Positions 17,708-27,313 of a stretch of 64,000 bases of DNA are shown piece after piece. The DNA is from DATBLE01 sp963764565 (GTDB lineage: Bacteria > Actinomycetota > Thermoleophilia > Gaiellales > Gaiellaceae), in assembly GCA_963764565.1 (NCBI GenBank), contig CAVXTD010000011.1:139740-203739 (forward strand), in the 5' to 3' direction. The notes under the pieces were generated by a model. It was given only the letters and a program-made list of their open reading frames with translations, had not been told where the DNA came from and did no database searches. The first letter of the stretch is position 1, and every line of letters starts with the position of its first letter. Made by a program: the position numbers and the translations under genes.

Positions 17708-18645
17708 ATGAGCGGAGACAGCGGGACGCACGCGCTCGCGGACGGGCGGCCGGGCCATCGCCTCGTCCGCCGCGAGGATTTCGTCTTCACCGATCCTTAC
17801 CCGGGCCGCGGCAGCGGCTTTACGGCGTGCCGGCTCGTCGACGGCCCGACCGGCTCGACGCACATGGCACTCGGGCTGTGCTCGCTCGTCGACGGACACC
17901 TCGAAGCGCACGTCCACTCGTACGAGGAGAGCTTCTACGTCCTCGAGGGGCAGCCGGTGCTCCACCTCGACGGCCGGGCGATCGAGCTCAAGCCCGGCGC
18001 CTGCGGTGTCGCGCCGGTGGGCGTGCCGCACGCGTGGCGCGCCGCCGGCAGCGCGCGCTGGGTCGAGATGGTCGCGCCGCGTCCGCGCCCCGACGGCAGC
18101 GACACGTTCTTCCTCGGCTCGACACCCGAAGCCGCGGGAGCGCCCCTCGACGTCCGCGACCCGCGTAACCGCCATCTCTTCCTGCTCACGGAGGGCGAGA
18201 TGGATGTCGAACGATTGAAGCGCGGGGCGGCCGTCAACGCACCGACCGTCTCCGCGAGCATGGCGACCGCCGTGCTGGCGTACAGCGGGATCGCCGTGAA
18301 GATGCTCGTCGATCAGAGGCTCGACGCCCAGCTCCACACGATGTTCATGGTCGACTACCAGCCGGGCGCCGTCGCACACCCACACGACCACCCGTTCGAA
18401 GAGTCGTACTACATGCTCGAGGGCGAGGTCGACGTCGTCGCGGACGACGAGCGGTACACGCTCCGGCCGGGCGACGCCTTCTGGACCGGGACCGGGTGCG
18501 TGCATGCGTTCTACGAGACGCAGGGGGGAGGGTGCGCTGGCTCGAGACGTCCGCGCCGGCGCCGCCGCCGCGCTACTCGTACCGGTTCGACCGGGACTGG
18601 GACTATCTCGTCGAGCGTCTGGCTTCCGACGCGGGTGGCGGATGA
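17708..18645 (+). CDS. Bicupin protein (frameshift in a G-run)
   Basis: About 312 residues with two cupin domains, as in (S)-ureidoglycine aminohydrolase and related bicupins. Domain 1 has HVHSYEESFYVLEGQ and later VPHAW; domain 2 has HPHDHPFEESYYMLEG and GCVHAFYE, giving His/Glu metal sites in both. A run of six G at 18523-18528 probably has one too many: in the corrected frame the protein continues RVRWLETSAPAPPPRYSYRF and stops at TGA 18643-18645. The ureidoglycine role is only a family analogy; purine catabolism would fit the amidohydrolase and importer nearby. Confidence 0.78.
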
Positions 18646-18669
18646 GTCATTCGGCGACAGGCTGACGAC

Positions 18670-19671
18670 TTAGCCCGCCGGGGTTTCCCCTTGGCCCGCC
18701 CGTAAGCGGCCGACGCCTCCCCAGCTGGAGCGGAGGCGGGCAAGCAGCTCGGGCGCCTGGTAGAGCACGAGCGCGAGCAGGATCAGCACGCCGATCGTCA
18801 TCTCGGCGTACTCCGTCGGCGCCTGGAACAAGGGCAGGACATTGTCGATCAGGCTGAGGAAGAGGGCGGCCAGCAATGTCCCGACGAAGGATCCCTTACC
18901 GCCCGCGAGGCTGGCTCCGCCGAGAACGGCCGCGGCGATGCTCTCGAGAGCCTGGTTGCCGATGATCGGCGAGCCGATCTGAACCTGGGCCGCCAGGTAG
19001 AAGCCGGCGATCGAGGCCATCATCGAGCAGGCGACGAAGGCGAGGATCACCGTGCGGCTGGTCCCCATCCCGATTCGGCGCGAAGCCGTTTCGTCCAGCC
19101 CCACTGCTCGGAACGCCAGGCCCGAGCGCGTACGGTAGAGCCAGACGTCGGCGAGCACGGCGAGGACGACGACCCCGATGAAGGCGAGCGGCACGAAGCC
19201 GACACTCGTCGTCAGGCTGTCGATGACGTCGCTCGAGATCGTTCCCTCGGGATGGTCGCGCAGCAGCAGCGCCGCACCCTCGAGGATGCTGAACGTGGCG
19301 AGGGTGGCGATGATCGAGGGGAGACGGAAGACGCGGATGAGGATCGCGTTGCAGATCCCGACCACGAGCCCGACGCCGACCATCAGGAAAGCGCCCGGGA
19401 TCAGCCCCAGGGTCGACGTCGTCGGCGTCATCGTGTACGAGGCGACGACGACGGACAGCGTCATCAGCGCGCCGACGGAGACGTCGAAGCCGCCGACGAG
19501 CAGCGCGCTCGTCTGCCCCAGTGAGACGAGGGCGAGCGGCATCGTCATCAGGAGGAGGTTCCGGAGGTTGTAGCTGCCGAGGAACGCCTCCTGGCGCAGG
19601 GCCGTGTACCCGCCGAGCGCGACGATCAGCGTCGTCAGCAACACGAACGGCATCCACGCGCGCACCCTCAT
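18670..19671 (-). CDS. Ribose-type ABC importer permease
   Basis: 333 residues, about nine to ten hydrophobic helices, RbsC/BPD_transp_2 family. The motif GGFDVSVGALMTLS, the NAILIRVFRLPSIIATLAT block and the cytoplasmic GGASLAGGKGSF loop that contacts the ATPase are present. The start overlaps the ATPase stop by four bases. This is the second permease of the importer; the first is at 22699-23733. Confidence 0.88.
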   Translation of the reverse strand: MRVRAWMPFVLLTTLIVALGGYTALRQEAFLGSYNLRNLLLMTMPLALVSLGQTSALLVGGFDVSVGALMTLSVVVASYTMTPTTSTLGLIPGAFLMVGVGLVVGICNAILIRVFRLPSIIATLATFSILEGAALLLRDHPEGTISSDVIDSLTTSVGFVPLAFIGVVVLAVLADVWLYRTRSGLAFRAVGLDETASRRIGMGTSRTVILAFVACSMMASIAGFYLAAQVQIGSPIIGNQALESIAAAVLGGASLAGGKGSFVGTLLAALFLSLIDNVLPLFQAPTEYAEMTIGVLILLALVLYQAPELLARLRSSWGGVGRLRAGQGETPAG

Positions 19672-21197
19672 TGCTTCAGCGCCTCTCCCTCACCGGCGCG
19701 CCCTGCCGCGCCGGTACCGAAGCCGACGATCGCTTCGACGATCCGGCGTTCACTGAGTTCCTCGCGCGGGATCTCGGCGACGATCTTCCCGCGCGACATC
19801 ACGACGACGCGATCGCAAATCCCGGCGAGCTCGAGCGGATCGCTCGACTTGAGGATAACGGCAACGCCCTCGTCTGCCTTCGCGCGGAGCGCCTCGTAGA
19901 TGTCGAACCGCGCGGCGACGTCGACGCCCTGCGTCGGTTCTTCCGCCAGGATGACCTTGACCTCGCCGCGGAGGAACGGGCGCGTCAGCGAGACCTTTTG
20001 CTGGTTTCCGCCGGAAAGGGACTGCACCGGCTGCTCGATGGACGCCATCCGGATGCCGAGCCGGCGCACGAGATCGGCGATTGTCCGCCGCTCGCGCCAG
20101 CGGTCGATGAAGCCGAAGCGTCCCAGCTGTCTCAGTACCTGAATCGTCGTGTTGGCGCGCACGCTCAGAACGGGGAAGAGTGACTCCCCCGCTCGATCGC
20201 CGCTGAGCAGCACCACGCCGGCACGCAGTGGCCCGATTGGCGACTGCGAGTCGAGTTGGTCACCGTCGCAGATCGTGCTGCCGGTCGTGCGCTCGGCACC
20301 GGCCAGTCCGCGCAAGAACGGCACTTGCCCATTGCCCTCGGCACCGGCGATTCCGACGATCTCGCCCTTCGCGACCTCCAGGTCGATCGGGCCGAATCGC
20401 TCACCACGCAAGCCCGACACGGCCAGGAGCACCTCTCGGTCGGCCCCGGCGCCCTGGCGCTCCGGAAACGCAAGCTGGAGCGGCCGGCCGATCATCAGAG
20501 CGACGAGGCTCTCCTCCGACATGTCCGAGGCCTCGAACGTGCCCTGGGAGACACCGTCACGCAGGACGGTGACGCGGTCGGCGATGCCGAGCACTTCCGG
20601 CAGTCGATGGCTGACATAGACGACGCCGACCCCGGCGCGGCTCTGCTCGAACACGAGCGCATGGAGGCGCTCCACCTCCTCGGGCCCGAGTGCCGTCGTC
20701 GGCTCGTCGAGGAGCAAGACCTTCGGCCGGGCGAGCAGTGCCTTGACGACTTCGAGCAGCTGCCGCTGCGCGAGCGACAGCGAGCCCGCGGGAACCGTCA
20801 CCGGGACGTCGAGCTCGTACTCACGGAGCGTCACCGCCGCCCAGGCCTCCATGGATCCGTGCGTCGGCTGCACGTCCTTGGGCGCGGCGAGATAGAGGTT
20901 CTCCGCCACCGAGAGGCCGAGGACATGCGAGTAGGTCTGATACGCCATGCCGAGACCGAGCCTCCGGGCCGCGGCGGGAGATCCGCGCCGCCGCAGGCTG
21001 CCTGCGATCTCGACGGTCCCCTCGTCCGGATGGACGAAGCCGCTCGCGATCCCCAGCAATGTCGATTTCCCGGACCCGTTCTCCCCGACGAGCGCGTGAA
21101 TCTCGCCCGTGTGGCAGTCGACGCTGACGTCCCGGAGCGCCTGTACCGGTCCGAACGCTTTCGAGACGCTGCGCAGGGACAGCACGGAGGAGCTCAT
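19668..21197 (-). CDS. Ribose-type sugar ABC importer ATPase (two ATPase domains)
   Basis: 509 residues with duplicated ATPase domains as in RbsA/MglA. Domain 1 has Walker A GENGSGKST, signature LSLAQRQ and Walker B LLLDEPTTAL. Domain 2 has a degenerate Walker A (GAEGNGQVPF), signature SGGNQQKV and ILAEEPTQGVD. The frame is open 440 bases further upstream, but ATG 21197 follows an AGGAGG site and gives the normal N-terminus MSSSVLSLRSVSKAFGP. Works with the two permeases and binding protein around it. Confidence 0.9.
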   Translation of the reverse strand: MSSSVLSLRSVSKAFGPVQALRDVSVDCHTGEIHALVGENGSGKSTLLGIASGFVHPDEGTVEIAGSLRRRGSPAAARRLGLGMAYQTYSHVLGLSVAENLYLAAPKDVQPTHGSMEAWAAVTLREYELDVPVTVPAGSLSLAQRQLLEVVKALLARPKVLLLDEPTTALGPEEVERLHALVFEQSRAGVGVVYVSHRLPEVLGIADRVTVLRDGVSQGTFEASDMSEESLVALMIGRPLQLAFPERQGAGADREVLLAVSGLRGERFGPIDLEVAKGEIVGIAGAEGNGQVPFLRGLAGAERTTGSTICDGDQLDSQSPIGPLRAGVVLLSGDRAGESLFPVLSVRANTTIQVLRQLGRFGFIDRWRERRTIADLVRRLGIRMASIEQPVQSLSGGNQQKVSLTRPFLRGEVKVILAEEPTQGVDVAARFDIYEALRAKADEGVAVILKSSDPLELAGICDRVVVMSRGKIVAEIPREELSERRIVEAIVGFGTGAAGRAGEGEALKQ

Positions 21198-21231
21198 CGA
21201 GAGGCCTCCTGGCTTCCGGAGTGGTTTCCGT

Positions 21232-21383
21232 CGCCGCGACCGACCTGGCGGGCGCGGCACCCCACCGCGTGCCGGGAACGGTGGTCGTGAACGCCGCCGG
21301 CGAAGCCGGCGGCGGAACTCGGAAGGGGGCTCGCGGGGGAAACCAGCTGTTTCCCCCGCGAGAGCGAGCCGCAGGCGAGCGTC
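21232..21383 (-). repeat. Intergenic repeat module, copy B
   Basis: Minus-strand counterpart of the module at 1483-1603. In order it holds TGACGCTCGC, a perfect 14-bp hairpin (21330-21343 with 21349-21362) with the same GGGGGAAAC/GTTTCCCCC core, an extra 10-bp GC hairpin (21292-21301 with 21305-21314, GAA loop), and the identical 27-base block at 21258-21232, which ends about 35 bases before the ATPase ATG. It lies between the binding-protein and ATPase genes, where it could terminate or tune expression. Confidence 0.65.
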
Positions 21384-21385
21384 AC

Positions 21386-22678
21386 CTACGGGTACATCTG
21401 GTGCAGCAGGCTCACCGGGATCAGTGACGTCCCGGAGGCATCCTGCGGATAGCCCTTGGTGCACGAATCGCGCTTGTCCTGATCCTGCAACTGGATCGGG
21501 AACACGATCGTGGCCGGGATCTTGGCGCCCCCGAGCTTCATCATCGCGGCCGTGAAGGCGACCCGGATCTGCGAGTTGCCCGAGGTGTAGTAGTACATCT
21601 TGAGCCCCGGGTTGGCCTTCTTGAGTGCGTTGTACTGGCAACCCATCCGGACGTCGTCCGTCCTGAGTGTCAGCACGGGGTCAAACGACTTACCCGCGGC
21701 CTTGTACGCCGCCAAGGCGCCCAGTGCCATGCCGCCGCCGTACTCGTAGCTCCAGCCCTTGATGTCGGAATGCGCGGCGAGGATTCCGGCGACGACCGAC
21801 TGGACCTTCGACGGATCCCAGTTCGTCGGCTCTTTGGCGACAACGTTGATGTTCGAGTTGAGCGCCGGCTGCTCGCACTTCTGCCAGCCGAGCGACAGTG
21901 GGTTGCCCGGGAAGCCGCCGAGGAAGGCGATGTCGCCGGAGCCGACCTGCTTGTTCATCACCGCCGCGAACGCCTTGCCGAGGTTGCACGTGTTCTCGCC
22001 GACGACTGTCAGGTAGTTCTTGCCCGGGCCGGTCACGTACCCCCAGGCATACGTCGCAACGGGGATGCCGGCGTCGGTTGCCTCCTTCATCACCGGCAGC
22101 ATCGCGTCACCGAAGTCCGGATAGCTGACGATGAGGCTGACCTTCTGTGCGATCGCCGCCTTGAAATCGGCGATCCCCTGATTCAGGTCGGAGTGCGCAC
22201 TCTTGTAGATGATCTTGCCGACCTGCGGGTACGTCAGCGCCTGAAGGATGAACTCCATGTGCGACATCTGGCGATAGACGTTCTCGCCGAACTGCTCGAT
22301 GTAGGCGACGGTGAGCTTGCCTCCCGTCCCGGTGTTGCACACGTTGTTCTTCCAGCACTTGAGCGCCAGGGCGTAGTTGACCTTCTTGTCGGCCCGGCCG
22401 AGGCCGGCCAGCGCAATGTTGCGCGCCGTCTTGTTCGCCGGGAGGAGCTTGGCGTCGAACAGCGTCTTCGTGAGGGTGGCCGTTCTGGCCTTGTACACCT
22501 CGCCGAACCCGCTTCCGCTGCCTACCATCGGCGGCGACGCGACCGAAGCCCGCCTCGAGTCGATACTGCCGCTACCGCTCGAAACGAGCGCGAGCGCCGC
22601 AGCGAGCAGCACGAGCACCAGCACCACCGCGGCGATCGGGCCCCGCCGTCTCACTGCGGACTTTTTCCGTACGTGCAT
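21386..22678 (-). CDS. Sugar-type ABC importer substrate-binding protein
   Basis: About 430 residues. The N-terminal signal anchor (basic MHVRKKSAVRRRG then a long hydrophobic helix) is followed by a periplasmic-binding type I fold with KVSLIVSYPDFGDAM, TDAGIPVATYAWG, GDIAFLGGFPGN and a late EYGGGMALGALAAYKAAG block. Four or more Cys suggest disulfides. ATG 22678 has a GAAAGGAGGG ribosome site, so the longer upstream open frame is not used. Ligand unknown; the RbsB class covers sugars, nucleosides and autoinducer-2. Confidence 0.87.
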   Translation of the reverse strand: MHVRKKSAVRRRGPIAAVVLVLVLLAAALALVSSGSGSIDSRRASVASPPMVGSGSGFGEVYKARTATLTKTLFDAKLLPANKTARNIALAGLGRADKKVNYALALKCWKNNVCNTGTGGKLTVAYIEQFGENVYRQMSHMEFILQALTYPQVGKIIYKSAHSDLNQGIADFKAAIAQKVSLIVSYPDFGDAMLPVMKEATDAGIPVATYAWGYVTGPGKNYLTVVGENTCNLGKAFAAVMNKQVGSGDIAFLGGFPGNPLSLGWQKCEQPALNSNINVVAKEPTNWDPSKVQSVVAGILAAHSDIKGWSYEYGGGMALGALAAYKAAGKSFDPVLTLRTDDVRMGCQYNALKKANPGLKMYYYTSGNSQIRVAFTAAMMKLGGAKIPATIVFPIQLQDQDKRDSCTKGYPQDASGTSLIPVSLLHQMYP

Positions 22679-22698
22679 CGTCCCTCCTTTCGCGAGCC

Positions 22699-23733
22699 TC
22701 AGCTCGTGTTTACGTCCACGCCAGAACTGTTGCCTGCCCCGCCCTCGATCGGCCTCAGGACGCGGCCGAGGAGCGAGCCGATCCGGTCGCCGGAGATCAA
22801 CAGACCGACGATGATCGCGGCGCCGAAAACGATGTACTGCATCCCCGGCCTCAGACCCAGGATCAGCAGCATCTGCGTCAAGAACGTGAGTGCGAGCGCC
22901 GCCACCCACGTCGACGTCGCGCTCGCCAGCCCGCCGGAGAGCGACGCGCCGGCGATGACCACTGCCGCGATCGGCGCCAGCAGGTAGGCCGCGCCGAAGC
23001 CGGGATCGACGTTGATGCGGATGCCGGCGAGCAGGACCGCTGCGACTCCGTAGAGGATGCCTGCCGACGTGTACGCGAAGACGACATGCGTCCGGACGCG
23101 CAGGCCGGCCATCCAAGCGGCTCGGGGGTTCGCACCGACCGCCTGAAAGCGTCGGCCAAACCCGGTGTAGCGAAGCAGGAGCGCGACGGCGAGGGTCAGC
23201 GCGGCGCCCGTCCAGAACACGGAGCTGACGCCGAGAGGCTTCTGACCCGCCCACGACGAGAGCGCATCCGGCACCGCCGTCGAGTTCGTGACCTCACGCG
23301 CGTACCTCAGATTCCATGCCAACACGATCTGCCCCACTGCGAGCGTGACGATCAGCGGGTTCAGCCTGACGATCCCGGCGAGGATGCCGTTGACGAGCCC
23401 CACTCCCGCTCCGAGGCCGATGCAGGCGAGGATTCCGAACACCAGTCGGTCGTTGTGCCCCACGCTGACGCCGACGATCAAGTTCCCGCCGAAGGAGATC
23501 ACGGCCGGAGTCGAGAGGTCGATGCCGCCCTGCATGATCACGAGCATCTGGCCGATCGCCGCGACGGCGAGAATCGTCATGTAGGGGAGGATGAAGGCCC
23601 ATGACGTGTGCTGAAGCGCGTTGGGCGCGATGATCGCCGCGACGATCGCGAGCACGGCCGCCGCAAGCCACACAGGCAGGAAGCGGGCCGCCACGACGGC
23701 GCTCGCGACGAACGTCCTACCGGGGGCAGTCAC
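22699..23733 (-). CDS. Ribose-type ABC importer permease
   Basis: About 345 residues with around ten hydrophobic helices. It has the family motif MQGGIDLSTPAVISFGG, a VRLNPLIVTLAVGQIVLAWN block and the ATPase-contact loop AGASLSGGLAS. GTG 23733 is preceded by AAAGGACGG and gives VTAPGRTFVASAVV, so I prefer it to the longer frame starting at 23901. First gene of the importer operon; the 265-base gap upstream (23734-23998) separates it from the divergent amidohydrolase gene and should carry promoters for both. Confidence 0.87.
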   Translation of the reverse strand: MTAPGRTFVASAVVAARFLPVWLAAAVLAIVAAIIAPNALQHTSWAFILPYMTILAVAAIGQMLVIMQGGIDLSTPAVISFGGNLIVGVSVGHNDRLVFGILACIGLGAGVGLVNGILAGIVRLNPLIVTLAVGQIVLAWNLRYAREVTNSTAVPDALSSWAGQKPLGVSSVFWTGAALTLAVALLLRYTGFGRRFQAVGANPRAAWMAGLRVRTHVVFAYTSAGILYGVAAVLLAGIRINVDPGFGAAYLLAPIAAVVIAGASLSGGLASATSTWVAALALTFLTQMLLILGLRPGMQYIVFGAAIIVGLLISGDRIGSLLGRVLRPIEGGAGNSSGVDVNTS

Positions 23734-23998
23734 GGCCGTCCTTTGCGGGCGGGGCGAGGGTGAAGGGCTAGCCGCAACCAGGTTGTCATTCTGAGCACGT
23801 GCGGCGAGGAGTGTCAACTGTGGTCGAACGCAGGCGTGCACCGCTGCTGAAGAGATCGGGCACGCACGCCTCGGTCGAGTGCGGTCAGAACGTCCGATCA
23901 CCGGGTTGCCGGCTTTGACGCCTCGGCGCGGGGGCGTTTATGCTCGCTGTACATGCGGCAGCCCGAGACAGCGTCGGCTTCGACGCTCGCAGCGGCTC

Positions 23999-25348
23999 TT
24001 GATCCGCAACGGCTTCGTCGTCTCGATGGATCCCGAGGTCGGCGACATCCCGAACGGCGATGTTCTTGTCGAGGACGGCGCGATCGTCGAAGTCGGACGG
24101 GGCCTCGAAGTGTCCGAGGCGGAGGAGATCGACGCGACGGGAATGATCGTCATGCCGGGCTTCGTCGACACACACCGGCACACCTGGCAGACGCCGGTGC
24201 GCGGTGTTCTCCCGTGCTGCACGCTCGATACGTACTTCGAGGTGATGCTCGGCAGCGTCGGCGGCCACTACCGCCCCGAGGATGTCCACGTCGGCGACTA
24301 CGCCGGTGCGCTGGAGGCTCTCAACGGCGGCGTGACGACGTTGCTCGACTGGTCGCACATCAACAACACGCCCGATCACTCCGATGCTGCGATCCAGGGC
24401 CTGAAGGACGCCGGCATCCGGGCGATCTATGCGCACGGGGTGCCGACGGGCGGCGAATGGTGGTCGTTCAGCGAGCTGAACCACCCGGAGGACGTCCGGC
24501 GCATCCGGGAGACGTACTTCTCCTCCGACGATCAGCTGCTGACGCTTGCGCTCGCGGCTCGCGCGCCCGGTAACTCGAACTTCGAGGTCGCGAGGCACGA
24601 CTGGGAGCTCGCGCGCGACCTCGGCATCCGCATCAGCGTGCACGTGGGCATGCGGCTGACGACGGTCCACGTGCACCACGTCAAGAACCTGGACGACCTC
24701 GGCCTGCTTGGCCCCGACACGACGTACATCCACTGCACCGACTCCACGGACGAGGAGCTCGACCTGATCGCGTCGACCGGCGGGACCGCCTCGATCGCGC
24801 CGTACGTCGAGATGCTCATGGGTCACGGCAACCCGCCGACGGGCAGGCTGATGGATCGCGGCGTGCGGCCGTCACTGAGCGTCGACGTCGTCTCCAGCGT
24901 TCCCGGCGAGATGTTCACGCAGATGCGCACCGCCCTCGTCCACGAACGGATCGGCGCCTTCACCGACACGCCGGACGAGGCGTTTGCGCCGAAACTGACA
25001 CATAGGGACGTGCTCGAGTTCGCGACGATCGAAGGTGCACGCGCATGCGCGCTCGACGACAAGGTCGGCTCGCTCGCGCCGGGCAAGCAGGCGGACATCG
25101 TTCTCCTGAAGGTCAACGCCATCAACACGGCTCCGATGGTCGATCCCGTCGGAACGATCGTCGTGTTCGCCGACACGTCGAACGTCGACTCCGTGTTCGT
25201 CGCCGGTCGCGCCGTGAAGCGGAACGGACAGCTCGTCGACGTGGACATCGACGGCGTCATCCGCAGGCTCGAGGAGTCCAGGAATCACATCCTGTCGCAA
25301 GGCGGACTGCTGCCGGAGTGGGCAGCCGAACCGATGGCAGCCGTCTAA
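23999..25348 (+). CDS. Amidohydrolase / cytosine-deaminase-like hydrolase
   Basis: About 450 residues, metal-dependent amidohydrolase of the TrzA/AtzB/guanine-deaminase type. It has the N-terminal beta-sandwich start LIRNGFVVSMDP, metal motif GFVDTHRHTWQ, later His in RISVHVGM and THIS-type strand TYIHCTD, Asp in LSVDVVSS, and the C-terminal GSLAPGKQADIVLL. The start is uncertain: TTG 23999 matches the family N-terminus, while the frame stays open back to 23879. Likely deaminates or dechlorinates an N-heterocycle, or cleaves an amide; divergent from the importer, which may bring its substrate. Confidence 0.85.
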   Translation: MIRNGFVVSMDPEVGDIPNGDVLVEDGAIVEVGRGLEVSEAEEIDATGMIVMPGFVDTHRHTWQTPVRGVLPCCTLDTYFEVMLGSVGGHYRPEDVHVGDYAGALEALNGGVTTLLDWSHINNTPDHSDAAIQGLKDAGIRAIYAHGVPTGGEWWSFSELNHPEDVRRIRETYFSSDDQLLTLALAARAPGNSNFEVARHDWELARDLGIRISVHVGMRLTTVHVHHVKNLDDLGLLGPDTTYIHCTDSTDEELDLIASTGGTASIAPYVEMLMGHGNPPTGRLMDRGVRPSLSVDVVSSVPGEMFTQMRTALVHERIGAFTDTPDEAFAPKLTHRDVLEFATIEGARACALDDKVGSLAPGKQADIVLLKVNAINTAPMVDPVGTIVVFADTSNVDSVFVAGRAVKRNGQLVDVDIDGVIRRLEESRNHILSQGGLLPEWAAEPMAAV

Positions 25349-25424
25349 AGTCGCTATCCGTGGGTTCGGTCCGCGCGTGTGGTGCGGACGGGGCCTCTCG
25401 GCTCTGAGCGAAAGGAGAGAGCGA

Positions 25425-26126
25425 ATGGCCACAGGGAACGTCGTGATCGTCGGCGGCACGCAAGGACTCGGCCGCGAGCTCGCGCAGTCGTATGCCGACA
25501 GCGGTCGTGACGTGGTCGTCACCGGGAGGGACCGGGCCCGTGCGGATGGAGCCGCGAACGAGATCGGCGGCCGCACCCGCGGCATCGGATTCGACCTCGC
25601 CGAGCCCCAGGCGATCGCGGACCACCTTGCGGACATCGGCGAGGTCGACTACCTCGTGCTCGCCGCGATCGAGCGTGACGTGAACAGCGTGCGCGACTAC
25701 GACATCGCCGGCGCGTTGCGGCTGGTCACGCTCAAGCTCGTCGGCTACACCGAGGTGATCCACGCGCTGACCCCCCGCCTTCGCGATCACTCCGCAATCC
25801 TCATCTTCGGAGGCCTTGCGCGTGACCGCCCCTATCCCGGCTCGACGACCGTCACGACCGTCAACGGCGGAGTGACGAGCCTCGTGCGGACGCTTGCGAT
25901 CGAGCTCGCACCCACGCGGGTGAACGCGCTGCATCCCGCGATCGTCGGAGACAGCCCGCAGTGGAAGGACATGCCTCCGGAGCGGCTGCAGGCACTCGTG
26001 CAGCGCACGCCGATCGGGCGCCTCGTGACGATGGCGGAAGTCGTGGGCGCATCGCGCTTTCTGCTCGAGAACGAGGCGATCAACGGCATCAACCTCGCCG
26101 TCGACGGCGGCTGGATGTGCATGTGA
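25425..26126 (+). CDS. SDR-fold protein lacking the Ser-Tyr-Lys catalytic residues
   Basis: 233 residues with a normal cofactor loop (VGGTQGLGRELA, residues 8-19) but no catalytic triad. The usual Ser strand reads IFGG, and where YxxxK is expected the sequence is STTVTTVNGG (Tyr to Val, Lys to Asn). The C-terminal INGINLAVDGGWM is normal. Similar SDR relatives without Tyr/Lys are known, so it may be a non-canonical oxidoreductase or a binding/regulatory protein. AAAGGAGAG precedes ATG 25425; its stop overlaps the E2 start. Confidence 0.82.
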   Translation: MATGNVVIVGGTQGLGRELAQSYADSGRDVVVTGRDRARADGAANEIGGRTRGIGFDLAEPQAIADHLADIGEVDYLVLAAIERDVNSVRDYDIAGALRLVTLKLVGYTEVIHALTPRLRDHSAILIFGGLARDRPYPGSTTVTTVNGGVTSLVRTLAIELAPTRVNALHPAIVGDSPQWKDMPPERLQALVQRTPIGRLVTMAEVVGASRFLLENEAINGINLAVDGGWMCM

Positions 26127-27313
26127 CCGGGAACGCCCTCCTGCTCGACATCGCTATGCCCCGCCTCTCCGACCAGATGGAAGAGGCGACCGTGTTGCAG
26201 TGGCTGAAAGGCCCCGGCGACACGGTGGCAAGGGGAGAGCCGCTCGTCGAGGTCGAGACCGACAAGGCGACGATGGTGTACGAGGCCGAGTTCGACGGCG
26301 TTCTCGATGAGATCGTCGTCGGCGACGGGGGAACGGCCTCCCTCGGCCAGGTGATCGCTCGCGCCAGAGGCGAAGGCGCATCAGTGGGAGGCCGCCCGCC
26401 GAGCGCTCCGGCCGAGACGCCGGCTCCCGCTCCCGCGGTGCCTGCGCGCGGCCCGGCGTCGGGCTCGAACGGCAGCAAGAGCGGTCGCAGCCGCGCAACG
26501 CCGGTGGCGCGCAGGCTCGCGCGCGAGCTGGGTGTTCCGCTCGAGAGCGTGAGCGGAACCGGCCCAGGTGGCCGGATCGTCGGGGCCGACGTCCGCGGCG
26601 CGTCCGCGTCTGCGTCTCGTCCCGCCGGGGCGACCGAGGTGATGCTGACGGCGACGCAGCGAACGATCGCGCGGCGGATGGCCGAGTCCCGCGCGACGAT
26701 CCCCGAGTTCACGCTCGAGGCCGAGATCGACATGGAGTCGGCGGCGACGCTGCGGGAAGAGCTCCGCGAGCTGGGGCGGGAGCCTCTGCCCTCGTTCAAC
26801 GATCTGGTCGTCAAGGCCGTCGCCCTCGCACTCCGCAGGCATCCCGGGCTGAACGCCTCGTACGGCGGTGACCGCGTCCTCCGACACGATCGCGTCAACA
26901 TCGGTATCGCCGTCGCCACCGAGGACGCCCTCTACGTTCCCACGATCGTCGACGCGGACCGGCTCTCGGTGTTCGAGATCGCGGAGCTCTCGCGCAAGCT
27001 GATCCTCAAGATCGAGGGCGGAGAGATCGCGCTGGAGGAGCTCCGCGAGGGAACGTTCACCGTTTCCAACCTCGGGATGTTCGGCGTTCGCCGGTTCCAG
27101 GCGGTGATCAACCCCCCGCAGGCGGCGATCCTCGCAGTCGGTGAGGTCGCGCGGCGGCCGGCCGTTGGTGAAGGCGAGGAGATCGTCGCCAGGTTCGGGA
27201 TGGACGTCGTCCTCTCGTGCGACCATCGCGTCGTCTACGGTGCCGACGCGGCGCGGTTCCTGCAAACGGTCAAGATGCTCCTCGAGCGGCCGGTTGCGCT
27301 CGTTGCCGGCTGA
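26123..27313 (+). CDS. 2-oxoacid dehydrogenase E2 (dihydrolipoamide acyltransferase)
   Basis: About 396 residues. One lipoyl domain has the lipoylated Lys in VETDKATMVYEAE near residue 47; an Ala/Pro-rich linker, a peripheral-subunit-binding domain (TPVARRLARELGVPLESV, residues 129-165) and the acyltransferase domain follow. The catalytic SCDHRVVYGAD (HxxxD type) is near residue 356. GTG 26123 overlaps the SDR stop, and its own stop overlaps the E1 beta ATG, so the three are translationally coupled. Pairs with E1 beta next to it and probably with E1 alpha at 15950-16925. Confidence 0.92.
   Translation: MTGNALLLDIAMPRLSDQMEEATVLQWLKGPGDTVARGEPLVEVETDKATMVYEAEFDGVLDEIVVGDGGTASLGQVIARARGEGASVGGRPPSAPAETPAPAPAVPARGPASGSNGSKSGRSRATPVARRLARELGVPLESVSGTGPGGRIVGADVRGASASASRPAGATEVMLTATQRTIARRMAESRATIPEFTLEAEIDMESAATLREELRELGREPLPSFNDLVVKAVALALRRHPGLNASYGGDRVLRHDRVNIGIAVATEDALYVPTIVDADRLSVFEIAELSRKLILKIEGGEIALEELREGTFTVSNLGMFGVRRFQAVINPPQAAILAVGEVARRPAVGEGEEIVARFGMDVVLSCDHRVVYGADAARFLQTVKMLLERPVALVAG

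Noticed and set aside
19668..23254. Much longer importer ATPase and binding protein using upstream open frame
   Set aside because: The upstream parts are low-complexity and overlap the repeat module or the permease gene, while ATG 21197 and ATG 22678 have strong ribosome sites and family-typical N-termini.
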